DNA of 64,000 bases from Parelaphostrongylus tenuis (Eukaryota; Nematoda; Chromadorea; Rhabditida; Metastrongylidae), in NCBI GenBank assembly GCA_019055375.1, contig JAHQIW010000366.1, positions 1 through 64,000 of the forward strand, in the 5' to 3' direction. Within the stretch, counting starts at the first letter, position 1. Every line of letters starts with the position of its first letter. The notes under the pieces are model-generated. The model did no database searches, was not told the DNA's origin, and saw only the letters and a list, made by a program, of their open reading frames with translations. Shown piece by piece: positions 46,079-57,234 of this stretch. The position numbers and the translations under genes are program-made.

Positions 46079-46310
46079 TCCTCAATCTCGCACTGCGAAA
46101 TACAGCCGGAGGCTCAACTCTGCAGGAGGCTACTCAAGCTAAGAAGAAGTCCGACGATTTTGCTCGGAAAGCCCATCTTAGAGCACACCGTGCCAGGAAT
46201 GGCCTCCGTCTTCGTAGATACTATACGCAAGGTGGCAATCTTCCTCTGATGGAGAAGAATCGGCGACTGCTGTGTAGTGGTGGCAACCTGAGAAAGCCCG
46301 GCTAGGCTTA

Positions 46311-47232
46311 CCTTCGGACTCCAGGAAACGAAACAGCAAAACCAGCACATTTCTTTGTGCGGGAGTTCTCACAATTCTTGAAGACGAACTTTCCGAGTAT
46401 CCAGCTAAGTTCAAGATTCTATGAGTTCAAGACAAAATGAAAGCACTCTGTTCTCATACGCTGGCCAACTAGTGGTGCGACCCTCTGCAGCTTTTCACTA
46501 CTGAATCATTTCCGAAGGATAGCTAAATTTGAAGGCCACGATGAAAGCCTTCTCAAGCAGGATACGCTTGATAGTAAAAGTATCTTTATCACTATTACCT
46601 AGATCACTGAGACAGAAAATTTCGATTGTATTTACAATGAAAGGACGTAAAGAGGTATAAGTGAGCGAAAATTTGGATAAAATTCGTTGCAGGAAGCATT
46701 TACATTTAGACTTCTCACATCTAATTACTAAATTAAACGTCTAATACAGTAATAGCAAGATGTTAGTGATGACCAGAGCATAGAACACTCACCGCTAAGG
46801 TGAAATTTGTCGCTATGGCTAGGGTCCATTGAGAGACAACTGTTTCTCGCTAGAGCTGTATAACAATGAAACTATACGAGAATTAATTCAGTGACATAAA
46901 CTAAGCAGATATCACTACCCATATTATTTGATTACTGAAGAAAAGAAAATAAGTCACTTTCATTTTTTGCGTTTCTCCAACCTTGATACAATTGATAATC
47001 TTGTGAGTGCGTAGATCATTTCTTCCGTTTATGTTCATAGTACACATCAATAACAAAGTATTGCAAATAATGAGAAAAACCTTTACGGAATGGTTGTAAG
47101 TTGGTGAAAAGATCGGGTCCAAGGTCGTGTGGAATTGTAAAGCTGAACACCAGAAGGGTAAGTAGGAAAGGACAACTACCTTTTTTTTAGTCTGTCGTCT
47201 GAAAAATACACAAGCACCTTCTTCTACCAGTA
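46311..47232. other. Part b middle, copy 2, no supported gene
   Basis: Counterpart of 15800-16640. The QDTLD segment near 46560 has an in-frame TAG. Confidence 0.4.
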
Positions 47233-47421
47233 ATGACGGATAAACCTCTCAGCGTTGATAAAGCTCTGATAGATGCTCTACGCAGTAGACTTTATCACTC
47301 ATCGTTAGAGGTGACTGATTGCATATCTGGTCCGTACAAAAACAAGCGGTGCTTGCCGATGACCAAAGGCTGCTATACATTGCAGCTGGTAGCTGGCTCG
47401 ATATCTTGTTTTCAAGATTAA
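47233..47421. pseudogene. Counterpart of the Cys-containing peptide relic, copy 2
   Basis: Open on the plus strand for 62 codons (LIDALRSRLYHSSLEVTDC, KRCLPMTKGCYTLQL). The minus strand shows CFCTDQICNQSPLTMSDKVYC, which resembles the palindrome ORF and then stops. The coding strand is undecided. Confidence 0.3.
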
Positions 47422-47727
47422 CCGTTTATTCATCTATCTCAAAGAAATAGACCTTACTCGCGGAAGAAAATGATACGATTCCGTGTAAAAATTTGAGGTA
47501 GCAGAAACAAGCTCCCCTTTTTTCCTCGTTATACCTTGTTGCCGCTGCGATTGATTTAGCCGATTTTAATCCACACCTCTCCAACCGTAAGCAATCATTT
47601 CGAGATTTTAGCTGATCAGATTAATCGATGCCTAAATCAAGCCAACTCTTACGAGTGTGCCTACACCGCCAACTCTGTAACTGTCGCATTTTTTTTAGAA
47701 ACGGAGCTCCGTGGTGTCATAGACGGT

Positions 47728-47840
47728 GTGTGAAGTACCAATCGGTACCTCTAATTTCTCTTTACTTCTATCTGTATTCTATATGGAGGACCAACTCAAG
47801 CACCCTAGAAGGATGGAGTGCGATGCCGTCAGATATGCTC
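47728..47840. repeat. Small inversion private to block copy 2
   Basis: GTGAAGTACCAATCGGTACC through GATGCCGTCAGATATG lies here in the opposite orientation to the matching text in copy 1 (17160-17300) and copy 3 (56310-56460), while both flanks stay collinear. Confidence 0.75.
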
Positions 47841-47849
47841 AAAATGTCC

Positions 47850-48372
47850 TGAGGTGATAACAGTCTTGCCGTACCAGCACAAATCACGATCTCATATCGG
47901 CGGCTCCTTCGGGATCAGGTATAGCTGCCATCATCATAAACGGGAGCGCAACCATGCCCGCATACATGAATATGTCTAGTCGAGCACACAAGGTGTGTGT
48001 CAGATTGGCGCTACGAGATGGGAGAGTTTGTATTTCGAATCTACATGAGTCTCAGGTAAACAGGCAGTTGCTTTTAATCCATGCCCAATAACCTCATCCG
48101 CTGACTCGGAGCACGCTACATCGCCTCGCTATTAATCGGTCAAGGATCTCTCTGTGACAAGGGTGCAAAGTCTTCAAAGTGCAGGCTGAAACAAGGAACC
48201 GGCTCCCAGAAAGGTGGCATAAGTGGAAAATACCTCCTCGATTTTTTACCATTTGCGTCAGATTTACGAATTAAAAAAATTCAAAAAAATATACGAAAAA
48301 ATGAAAAATTTAACGTTCAACGAACAGCTGTAGAAATCGATGCGCGCAGAGCAAATTGCTCAATTTTCGTCG
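47850..48372 (+). pseudogene. Two-exon 3' relic, copy 2
   Basis: After ATAACAG the frame reads TSTNHDLISAAPSGSG through AHKVCVRLALRDGRV and NLHESQ, and ends at CAG-GTAAAC, with no internal stop (the best of the three copies). The last exon after TTGCGTCAG is interrupted by an A-rich insertion of roughly 35 nt before AVEIDARRANCSIFVV and TGA. Confidence 0.4.
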
Positions 48373-48432
48373 TTTGATCAATGTTGAGTTCTTTTTTTTT
48401 CAAAATTTTCTCTTTTCAGATTTTTAGAATTC

Positions 48433-48735
48433 TTGTATTACTTTGATAGGACAAGATCTTCTCTACTTGCTCATATGCTTCTGGTTGAGTTATACGTGTC
48501 TTTTGTGGAGAAATGCTCTGGTTTACTAAACAATCGTACTGAAACTGTCATTCAATCAATTGTGTTGCATTGTACAAAGACAATCACAAAAAAAATTTTA
48601 GTTTTACTTTTCCTTAGTGTTATACAAGACCCAAGAGTTATCATAGTGAATAAAAATTGGAGAATAGTTAGTAATTTATCAAAACTATTACGCACGCTGT
48701 ATTCGATACCTGTTCAACGAAAACTCTCACTATAA
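48433..48735 (+). CDS. 100-codon ORF in repeated segment, weak
   Basis: Open here; in 38456-38650 the same frame stops after 64 codons and in copy 1 it is broken. Shared text is LLNNRTETVIQS. The N-terminal part is hydrophobic. It is probably a chance frame or relic. Confidence 0.2.
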   Translation: MYYFDRTRSSLLAHMLLVELYVSFVEKCSGLLNNRTETVIQSIVLHCTKTITKKILVLLFLSVIQDPRVIIVNKNWRIVSNLSKLLRTLYSIPVQRKLSL

Positions 48736-49029
48736 CTAGTCGAAGAATTCTGAGTGGGAAGGGGCAGCCGTGTTTGATTGAAAGGCCTGAACGTCGCCAT
48801 TATGCAAACTATTGGTCAGAAATATGTCAGCGGAGGAGTGTTTACGTTGTCTTTCACCTATCCGCATCCATATTGAGGAAAAGGTATCTTTAGTTTTTTT
48901 TTTTTTGAAGTTTAAGTAACTATTCGACAGCTTGAATATCGAGAATTTGAAAGGTGAACTTTACCTTTTGAATGGTTTTTTATATTATACTGTAGGAGTG
49001 AGGTGAAATGTTATTTCACACGCAAGCAT

Positions 49030-49325
49030 ATTCGGCAAAGTTTTCATTCAGACTTTCAACATCCATTCGATAGCGCAAGTCCCATTGATCCTAATGATAA
49101 CACTGGTTTTTTAAAAGACGTTTTGATGCGTTGTTACAGATAAAAAAATTATTGAGCTTTGTATTCGGTGCCGTGTTGATGGTACGGTTGGCGCCGAGTG
49201 TAAATCCCGATATTCTCTTAGCTGTAACGGTGCACTGAGAAGTTTTTCTCAGAAACTAAGCATGTCGTTGAAATTGCTATGACTTACGCTATCGATTTGG
49301 TGTGAAAGCCTGAGAGAAAAGCTGC
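49030..49325. repeat. FB3 short foldback, part c copy 2
   Basis: Same arms and GCCGTGTTGATGG-type loop as 18500-18815. Confidence 0.55.
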
Positions 49326-50717
49326 GTCTAGCGAAAAATACTCGGATGTGCAACACGATTTTTCTTGTTGCTACAGATCGCAAAGAAAATTTTTCTCTAA
49401 AGACAAGCACACCACTGAAGTTCCCAAAATTTGAGCTATCGACTGGTTATTGAACGGGACGGCTTGATGCCAAGTATCCATCGACATCCCGTGGAGGGCA
49501 TATGCGCTGCATGCAAAATACAATCTTAATATCAGTGTTGCAGCGCAATAAAAGGATTTATTGGGAACCCAAAAGCACTACTAAATTTACAGAATTGTAC
49601 TGCTGAAGAATTGATGAGTTTTTTGAGGAAAAGCTTTGCTCATCGAAAGATGATTGAGTGTTAAATAATATTTTCTTTGCACTGTTACAGCGTAATACAA
49701 TTCCTTCAAGAAATAGAAAACTCGCTTCAAATCTTCGAAATTTGATTTGCCGAATAACTACCAAAATGTCTAAAAAGATCGGAAAATACCATACACAGCG
49801 ATGATCGCGCGCACTTCTTACACTTACTCAAGTTACATAATAGTATTGCTGTCACATAGACCTCCGCCAGAGCTTTCAAGTTGTAGAAGATGTGCTTTCA
49901 AGCTACGTATTGCAAGACAGGCAGTCCAAATGCACAGTGGGCTTAAGGGCTTGCTTACTTTTTTTCTTCAAAGGCGTAGTATTACCGCTGAAAATCAAGG
50001 ATTTCAAGATAAGTAATCACTCTTTTTATCGAAAAATCTTTGTAAAAGATTAATTTGTGATATTTCATCCTTTACGTGAAGACGAGATATCTCTGACATA
50101 TAAGCTTAACCTAAAATTATCAATAAACCACCTATGAAGTCCTGGCTTAGGTGTAACATTTTATGCGTAAATTGTGATCTTCTTTTCGCTCTTAATCGCC
50201 AAAATCGACGAGATTTGGGCTACTTACTGACTAACAAAATTGTTGTGAAGATCCATATGGAATGCTTAGCCGGGTAATTGAAAAAAATTGAGTGTTAAAT
50301 ATAATTCTATATTTGCTGGTGCAGCTTAATAAAACGTCTTTTTCTAAACACGGACAAATCATTGAAATCGCAGAATTTAAGCTTTCGAATGGTTACCGAA
50401 TGTCTCCGAGAAAACTTTTATGCAGCGAGAAAGGCCTCCAAACAATCGTGTACTTTATCTGGTACACGTCGTTTCTTAGGGGTAAAAGAGTATCAGATCA
50501 CCAATCAAGGCCTGTGCGAATCTATACGCAATAACTCAAGCTCCCACAACACTTGGTGCGTTCAAGCTTTTTTTCCCTTTTTTTCATTGAAGAATTGAAT
50601 TAAATTATTGACGAAAATTACCAACATCCAAGACCAAACCCAATCACAAGGCGTTGAGCCATTTTCTGATCCATGACAACCTGCGACTAAGTGTGGTGAA
50701 AGCCTGAAAGAGCTCTG
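49326..50717. repeat. Module-rich part of c, copy 2
   Basis: Counterpart of 18816-20570. The frame equivalent to 57542-57763 is frameshifted by a deletion near 49788. No gene supported. Confidence 0.45.
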
Positions 50718-51349
50718 AGTATCGAAACCATGCGTTTTTATTGAAACTTTGTGCCGGTGCGGTTAAAAATCCTCAATAAAATAACAATGATTCCCGCCAT
50801 CTTAACGTATAATGTTGTAGATCACTATCGAGCTTCGTGACGGATCGAGCGATAATCACTCTACAGGTCGTCGCTGTGGCTTCCCTTCAAATTCTATTCA
50901 ACTATGAGCCTTTTTGGAGACTGTTTACCGGCCAACTCAAGGAGCGCGGTCGGAACAGGGGTGGCCGATCGATCGTGCTTGAAATGTTGTTATTCAGTTG
51001 AGGATTCTTTTGCCACATCGGCGGAAATTTCAGATAAAAACGTCAATTCTGACACTACGAAAAACGCTCTACACTCTAATATGTTTTTCGTGCTTCCAGC
51101 AACTTATACGCCTGGTGAAAATGAAGGCGAGGCGAATGAGAAACAAAATGTTATTTTGGATCCCACAACGTTACAAAGTAGCGTTTTGGATAAATTGCAA
51201 TGTGCAAAACAAATAAAAATAAAGCAAAACAATGTGCAGTTTTAGGAAGAAATTTGAGCTTTCGAATGATGACTAACACTCTTGTGAAGAATTCTTGTCG
51301 AGTGAACGAGGTCGGGTTCAAAATTTCTGACCGTCCAACATATAAGTTC
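50718..51349. mobile_element. FB1 foldback element, left arm deleted
   Basis: Text equivalent to 20290-20820 is missing: CTCTGAGTATCGAAACCATG joins the flank directly to the inner edge of the arm. The centre and right inverted repeat remain, ending AACATATAAGTTC. Confidence 0.6.
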
Positions 51350-53022
51350 TAGAAATTCAATAACAATTTTCTACCATATCGGCTTTAGAAATCCATGAGT
51401 ATCTTGGCAAACTTTATTTTTATATCAGAGTGAAATCCATGATTTCAATCGAAAAATGTGAGATTAAAGAGCCTATTGCTTGTGGTTTTTCAAACAAAAT
51501 ATTTTGAATAATTTAATGATAGCTGAAAGATCACTTCAAAATTCTTTTTTTGTGATTGAGCTCATAGTACGAAGTTACTTACAAACTTTGTTCCTTATAC
51601 TCTGCTTTTATTAAAACCGATGACTTAAGTTGATTGTTAACAATCGTTCGTCTTCGAGTTGCGGATCCCCGTTGTCGTTCGTGTGAAATCATTCTCGGTG
51701 AAGCAGCGCTCGAAAGACTCGGCTATGCTAGACTCGGTTTCTATACAAGACGGTAGCTATGCTAATTACATGTTGATAGGTCTTGTTTTTTGGGCAATCT
51801 ATCTCATAGTCATATTATCTGACATTGTTGTAACAATCTGACGGCAATGTAGAACCGCAATAAGGTTTGGTGACAATGGGCAATCAATTCGAATTTTCAG
51901 CTCTGAAGAAGACAAGGGTGTTTAAGCAGTAACCTATTAAAGTTTAGTTATCAGATCTGTGGAATGTGCTAAATCATGGAATAGATTATTAATGATAATC
52001 AGTGGCAAATCTACAAGAAAGTCTGTTTTTCAAAATGTTATTCCGCTTTGCTCTATTTTATCACATTACCATACCGACTACCGCAGGATAGATTGCCTGA
52101 AATACAATCCTCTATCAACGGGTAATTAGCATGTCAGCTAACCTGTATACGGGGGTATTGCTCAATCTTTCTTACTCGGGCAGCGCACCGCCGATGAAGA
52201 CTCGACTCGAATGACAACAGAGAACCATAGCACAAGAACGCCCGGCTGTGGACAGTCAATTCGAATGGTCGGCTTTGAAGAAGTCAAAGTAGGTTGGCAT
52301 ACGCAAATCTACTCGAATTTTCTTTACACTCGTAGGTGTTGCAAATATAGCATGGTTACAACCATCATCAGCATATGAATAAGCTGATAAAGTAAAATAT
52401 TAACATCTATTATTTACCCATAGATTTATTATAGCATACTCCCTTACTGAAATGGTTTCCTGCGATATGCAAACATGTATTGCAAGTAAGAATTCCTATA
52501 TGTTCTTTTTTAACAATCAACATAGAATAGCGGCAGCAGTATACAGTCGCCTAGATGTTGAGGTTAGAAAAGCTTTTGGAAGTGAGAATGCGGTAGACTT
52601 ATTTGTTTTGAACAGACTTGATTTGCGTTTTTAAAGTGTTCTTAGACAATCATCTGATATCTCGCGTTAACCAATGGGTCATCTAAATAGATGCTTTTGC
52701 TTTCAATGCTTTATTTTTTGTCAATGTTACGATGTTATAAATGCATTTCTAAAAATGTTGGGTGCCATACAGAAATCCCCGCCAAAGAATTGAACTGGCG
52801 CTTTACCCATATCGGTTGCACATGCTGCCTCTACACCACTGAAACCAAAGCGTTCTCACTGCTCTTTATTTGGTATAAGTTATCGTAGCATGGCCGTATC
52901 CAAGTGGCTGCTGTAATTACTACAATATTCTCCAACATACCACAAACTTTTGGCAATAACCCGACTTAAGGAAAAGAGCTGAATAAAACATTAGTGCGGA
53001 AAAATCATGGGGCGCCCTGATG
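51350..53022. other. Part c end, copy 2: conserved short frames
   Basis: Plus frames 51659-51841 (ending in the hydrophobic AIYLIVILSDIVVTI and stop), 52452-52634 (SRLDVEVRKAFGSENAVDLF) and 52691-52888 (LRCYKCISKNVGCHTEIPA). These align with copies 1 and 3 but are variously broken. No intact gene could be assembled. Confidence 0.4.
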
Positions 53023-53088
53023 CTATATATAATAGATGCATATATATATTTATTTATTTATTTATTTACTTATTCATTTATTGTTTAG
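53023..53088. repeat. TA / ATTT microsatellite
   Basis: Same position in part c as 23125-23180, with different repeat numbers. Confidence 0.85.
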
Positions 53089-53179
53089 CCACACGACCCG
53101 TTATCACATTTTACTCTGTGAATCCTAGTACTCTGGCATTCAGCTTGTTCTTTTGTCTTCCTCATGAACAACGTAGGAA

Positions 53180-53200
53180 TACCAGTGTATTCCACGCTGG
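53180..53200. other. Breakpoint between block copies 2 and 3
   Basis: Text up to about 53190 follows the SINE at the end of part c (CTCATGAACAACGTAGGAATACC). From about 53190 it follows the start of part b (ACGCTGGTCTC, then GGAGATCTCCGAAAGTGCC). The SINE and gene M exon C are both cut here. Confidence 0.75.
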
Positions 53201-53555
53201 TCTCGGGAATATTCCGGAAAAATGGAGATCTCCGAAAGTGCCGTTTCCATTTCGGTATCCGACACTATGATATGATAATATTGCTCGTAACAATATTTAT
53301 CAGGGATGAAAAAAGAGATATTAATAGTTGGCGAACAAAAACTACGTACATGCCGTGAAAAAATCAGTTTCATTTCCCACCGTCTCTTGAGCACTTTCGA
53401 GGATTTCCGCAGCTGCCGTTAGAGGTTCATCTTCTTCTTTCAGCATATCTTGAGCGGTTTCGATGCTTTTTGCAGTCACCGTCTGAGTTTCGTCTTCTCC
53501 TGTCAACAGTGTCTCGGAAGTTTTAACACTTTCTCTACTTTCTTCTTCTAAGTCG
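53190..53555 (-). pseudogene. Gene M locus 3: 5'-located exons, truncated by the breakpoint
   Basis: The acidic exon 53350-53555 (206 nt, donor GTACGT, open) is followed by exon C from 53264 (acceptor ATCATAG; SDTEMETALSEIS). Exon C runs into the copy 2/copy 3 junction at about 53190, so the last two exons are lost. Length and phases match locus 1. Confidence 0.6.
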
Positions 53556-54420
53556 CTAAGTTAAGTTCTCGAAGCTTTTAAGAAAAAAAAAACCAACCAT
53601 CTTTATCTCATATCCAACGAAATAGGCCATATTTTTCCAGAAGACGGCTCCAAGTAAAATCGAAAAATGCTACCATAAAGGCTCAACATCTTAGAATTCA
53701 TATGTACTGATTTAATGAAGCCTTTTTCTGCAGAATTTCGTCCTTCAAAAATGCTTTGTGTCGTGAAAATATAATTGATGGGTTTTTTAAGAACCTCGAA
53801 TCACCAAGCTTGCTGATTATTTGCATGAATATAAAAAAGTTTGTCGTTGTTCAAATAAGCATTCAATTGTTCTGCAGAATGCAGATTGTTCGTGAAATTT
53901 ATCCTTTCTTATTATCTTCAAAACTTTAAAAGCTCAAGATGATTATCACAGCTGAGACATGAACATCTTGATTTCTTTAGCCAATTTATTTCTCAGGAGA
54001 ATTTCGCTTATTACGAGGGCTCGGACTACGGTTTATTGCAAGGTTTCAAGTTGTAGCGAAGTGAGACCATGCACCACTAGAGCGCAGATTTTTTTGGGAG
54101 AATAAAGCTTTTGCCTCTAATGTTCTGCTCCAAATCCTACTTTAAACTTATATATAACTACACTACGAGATAATAATCAACCTTTTGCGTGATGCGTTGG
54201 TGTACCACCTAACAGGAGGCGCGATAGCTGTCTAGGCTGGACGCTCTCAAATGACAATATTTATTTCATAATGGATAAAAGTCTTATCGTCGCTTGAGAG
54301 GGTTCTAAGACCAATAAAAGATCGATTATTGTGAATAGACTCTAATAAGGCTTTTGGCAGTGGGAGCAATCACGATGCAACCTATTGAACAATATAACAA
54401 TCGCTTGTCAAATGATATAT
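53556..54420. other. Part b segment, copy 3, no supported gene
   Basis: Counterpart of 14496-15370, including the hydrophobic minus frame NMAYFVGYEIKM near 53610-53670. Confidence 0.35.
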
Positions 54421-54421
54421 T

Positions 54422-54655
54422 ATGTTTTGCGATGCAGTTATACATTGGCAATTTTCTTCGAAAGTGCTTGTAAATGTTGCTAAGAGAAAGTGTTATGAAC
54501 TTTATGCTGCTAATAAGTATAAAATCCTTGCAGTTCTGGAACAAGCCATGGAAAGAGATGGCGAAGGTTTATTCGTCAAAGCCTCCTTAGGTTTCAGACA
54601 ATTTAGTTCAAGATACCTACGAAATAATTTACTTCCTTATCGTGGTTTGGAATAA
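54422..54655 (+). pseudogene. Relic of the repeated ORF, copy 3
   Basis: Open for 77 codons from an internal ATG (VAKRKCYELYAANKYK, VKASLGFRQF). A 1-nt deletion near 54420 separates it from the upstream part that is in frame in 45701-46078. Confidence 0.4.
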
Positions 54656-55815
54656 TCCTGCATCTCGCACTGCGAAATACGGCCGGAGGCTCAACCCTCT
54701 AAGAGGCAACTCAAGCTGAGAAGAATTCTGACGATTCCGTTCGGAAAACCCATCTTAGAGTAAACTGTACCAGGAATGGCCTTCGTCTTCGTAGATACTA
54801 TGCGCAAGGTAGCAATCTTCCTCTGATAGAGAAGAAACGGCTACTGCTGTAAAGTGATGGCGACCTGAGGTAGCTCCAACTTGGTTTACCTTCGATCTCC
54901 ACGGAACGAAACAGCAAAGCCAGCACATTTCTTTGTGCGGGAGTTCTCACAATTCTTAAAGACGGACTTTTCGAATATCCAGCTATGTTGAAGATTCTAT
55001 GAGTTCAAGGCAAAATGCGAGCACTCCGTTCTCATACTTGCTGGCCAACTAGTGGTGCGATCCCCTGCAGCTTTTCACTACTAAACTATTTCCGAAGGAT
55101 AGCTAAATTCGATGGCCCCGATGAAAGCCTTCTCAAGCAGGATACGCTTGATAGAAAAAGGTTCTTGATTACTATTACCTACATCACTGAGACAGAAAAT
55201 TTTGATTGTATTGACAATGAAAGGACGTAAAGAGGTATGTGTGAAAGAAAACTTGGATAAAATTCGTTGCAGGAAGTATTCACATCTAGACTCCTCACTT
55301 CTAATTACTAAACTAGACTTCTAATACAGCAATAGCAAGATATTAGTGATGACCAGATCCTAGAACACTCATCGCTAAGGTGAAATTTGTCGCTATGGCT
55401 AGGGTCCATTGAGAGACAACTGCTTCTCGCTAGAGCTGTAGAATAATGAAACCATACGAGAATTCATTCAGTGACAAGAACTAAGCAGATATCACTACCC
55501 ATTTTATTTGATAACTGAAGAAAAGAAAATAAGTCAATTTCATTTTTTGCTTTTCTCCAACCTTGATACAATTGATAATGTTATGATTGCGTAAATCACT
55601 TCTTCTGTTTATGTTCATAGTGCACATCAATATCAAAGTATTGCAAACTTATGAGAAAAATCTTTACGGAATGCTTGCAAGTTGGTGAAAATATCGGGTC
55701 CAATGTCATATGGAATTGTAAAGCGGACACACCAGAAGGGTAAGTAGGATAGGACAATTACCTTTTCTTAGTCTGTCGTCTGAAAAATACACAAGCACCT
55801 TCTTCTACCAGTAAT
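54656..55815. other. Part b middle, copy 3, no supported gene
   Basis: 55015-55230 is a 71-codon plus frame with FRRIAKFDGPDESLLKQDTL and TYITETENFDC, the most open copy of that relic. Confidence 0.35.
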
Positions 55816-56170
55816 GAAGGATAAAGCTCTCGGCGTTGATCTGGAATGAGATATGCGCTACGCAGTAGACTTTATTACTCATCGTTAGAGGTGACTGATT
55901 GCATATTTGGCCCATACAAAGACAACCGGTGCTTGCCGATGACCAAAGGCTGCTATACATTGCAGCTTGTAGCTGCCTCGATATCTTGTTTTCAAGATTA
56001 TCCGTTTTTTCATCTGTCTGAAAGAAATAGACCTTACTCGTGGAAGACAATGATACGATTCGGTGTAAGAATTTGGGACAGCAGAAACAAGCTCCACTTT
56101 TTTCCTTGTTATATCTTGTTGTTGCTACGATTGATTTAACCGATTTTGATCCACATCTCTCCAACTGCAA
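55816..56170 (-). pseudogene. Cys-containing peptide relic, copy 3
   Basis: The minus frame 55805-56170 is open for 121 codons and contains TGCLCMGQICNQSPLTMSNK, closest of the block copies to GQICNKSPWTML in the palindrome arms. The plus frame is broken here. Confidence 0.35.
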
Positions 56171-56479
56171 GAGATCATTTCGAGATTTTAGCTGGTCAAA
56201 TTAATCGATGTTCAAATCAAACCAACTCTTACGAGTGTGCCCACGCCACAAACTCTGTAACTGTCGCATTTTTTTTAGAAACGGAGCTCTGTGGTGTCAT
56301 AGACGGTGTGAAGTGAATGGCATATCTTTCTCGCAACATATCTGACGGCATCGCACTCCATCCTTCTAGGGTGTTTGACTTGCTCCTCCATATAGAACAC
56401 CGATAGAAGTAAAGAGAAAGTAGAGGTACACATTGGTACTTCACATATTTGAAATTTAAGCGACCTGAAAATGTCCTGA

Positions 56480-57234
56480 GGTTAAAACAGTCTCTCCGTA
56501 CTAGCACAGATCACGATCTCATATCGGTGGCTTTTTCGGATTCAGGTATAGCTGCCATCAGCATGAACGAGAGCACAACCATGCCCGCATACATGGGTAT
56601 ATCTAGCCGAGCACAGAGGTGTGTGCCAGATTGGCGCTACGGGATGGGAGAGTTTATACTTCAAATCTACATGCGCCTCAGTTAAACAGGCACTTGCTTT
56701 CAATCCATGCTCAATAACCCATTCGCTGGCTTGGAGCACGCTATATCACCTCGCTACTAATCGGCCACAACAAATCGGCAACACCTCAGGCCTAAAGATA
56801 TTAAATAGCCGTAACTACACTAAAATAGAGCTTTTCAAAAGTCATGTTAGATTTGTAAAAAAAATGTGGGGCAATGAAATATAAGTTTTCTAGCTGAGTT
56901 AACAAAATTACTCAACATAATTACCAAAAAATAGTTACTGAAGCGATAGCAGGTCGTGTTGCTACAGACAAATTTTCAATAATAAACTCATTTCTACAAA
57001 ACAATAAAAAAAATACAGCTGTCAAGGATCTCTCTGTGACAAGGGTGCAAGGTCTTCAAAATTGCAGACTGAATTAAGGGACCACGTCCCAGAAAGGTGC
57101 CATAGGTGAAAAGAGACCTTCTCAGTTTTGTACCTTTTGCGTCAGATTTACGAAGTTATTAACGCTTAACGGACGGCTATAGAAATCGAGGGGCACAGAG
57201 CAAATTGCGCAATTTTCGTTATCTGATTAACGTT
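56480..57234 (+). pseudogene. Two-exon 3' relic, copy 3
   Basis: TSTDHDLISVAFSDSGIAA is open, then a 1-nt loss near 56616 shifts the frame. An unrelated insertion of about 260 nt (56763-57020) splits the intron region. The last exon has a TAA (IYEVINA then stop). Confidence 0.4.

Larger units (their letters stand above)
38290..53190. repeat. Segmental block copy 2 (parts a-b-c)
   Basis: 38290-39100 matches the start of part c; 39520-44600 matches part a, 44600-48290 part b and 48290-53190 part c. It ends at a sharp junction with copy 3, where part b starts again. Part d is absent here. Confidence 0.85.

Noticed and set aside
53007..53270. 87-codon ORF starting MGRPD
   Set aside because: Translates a microsatellite and then crosses the copy 2/copy 3 breakpoint.
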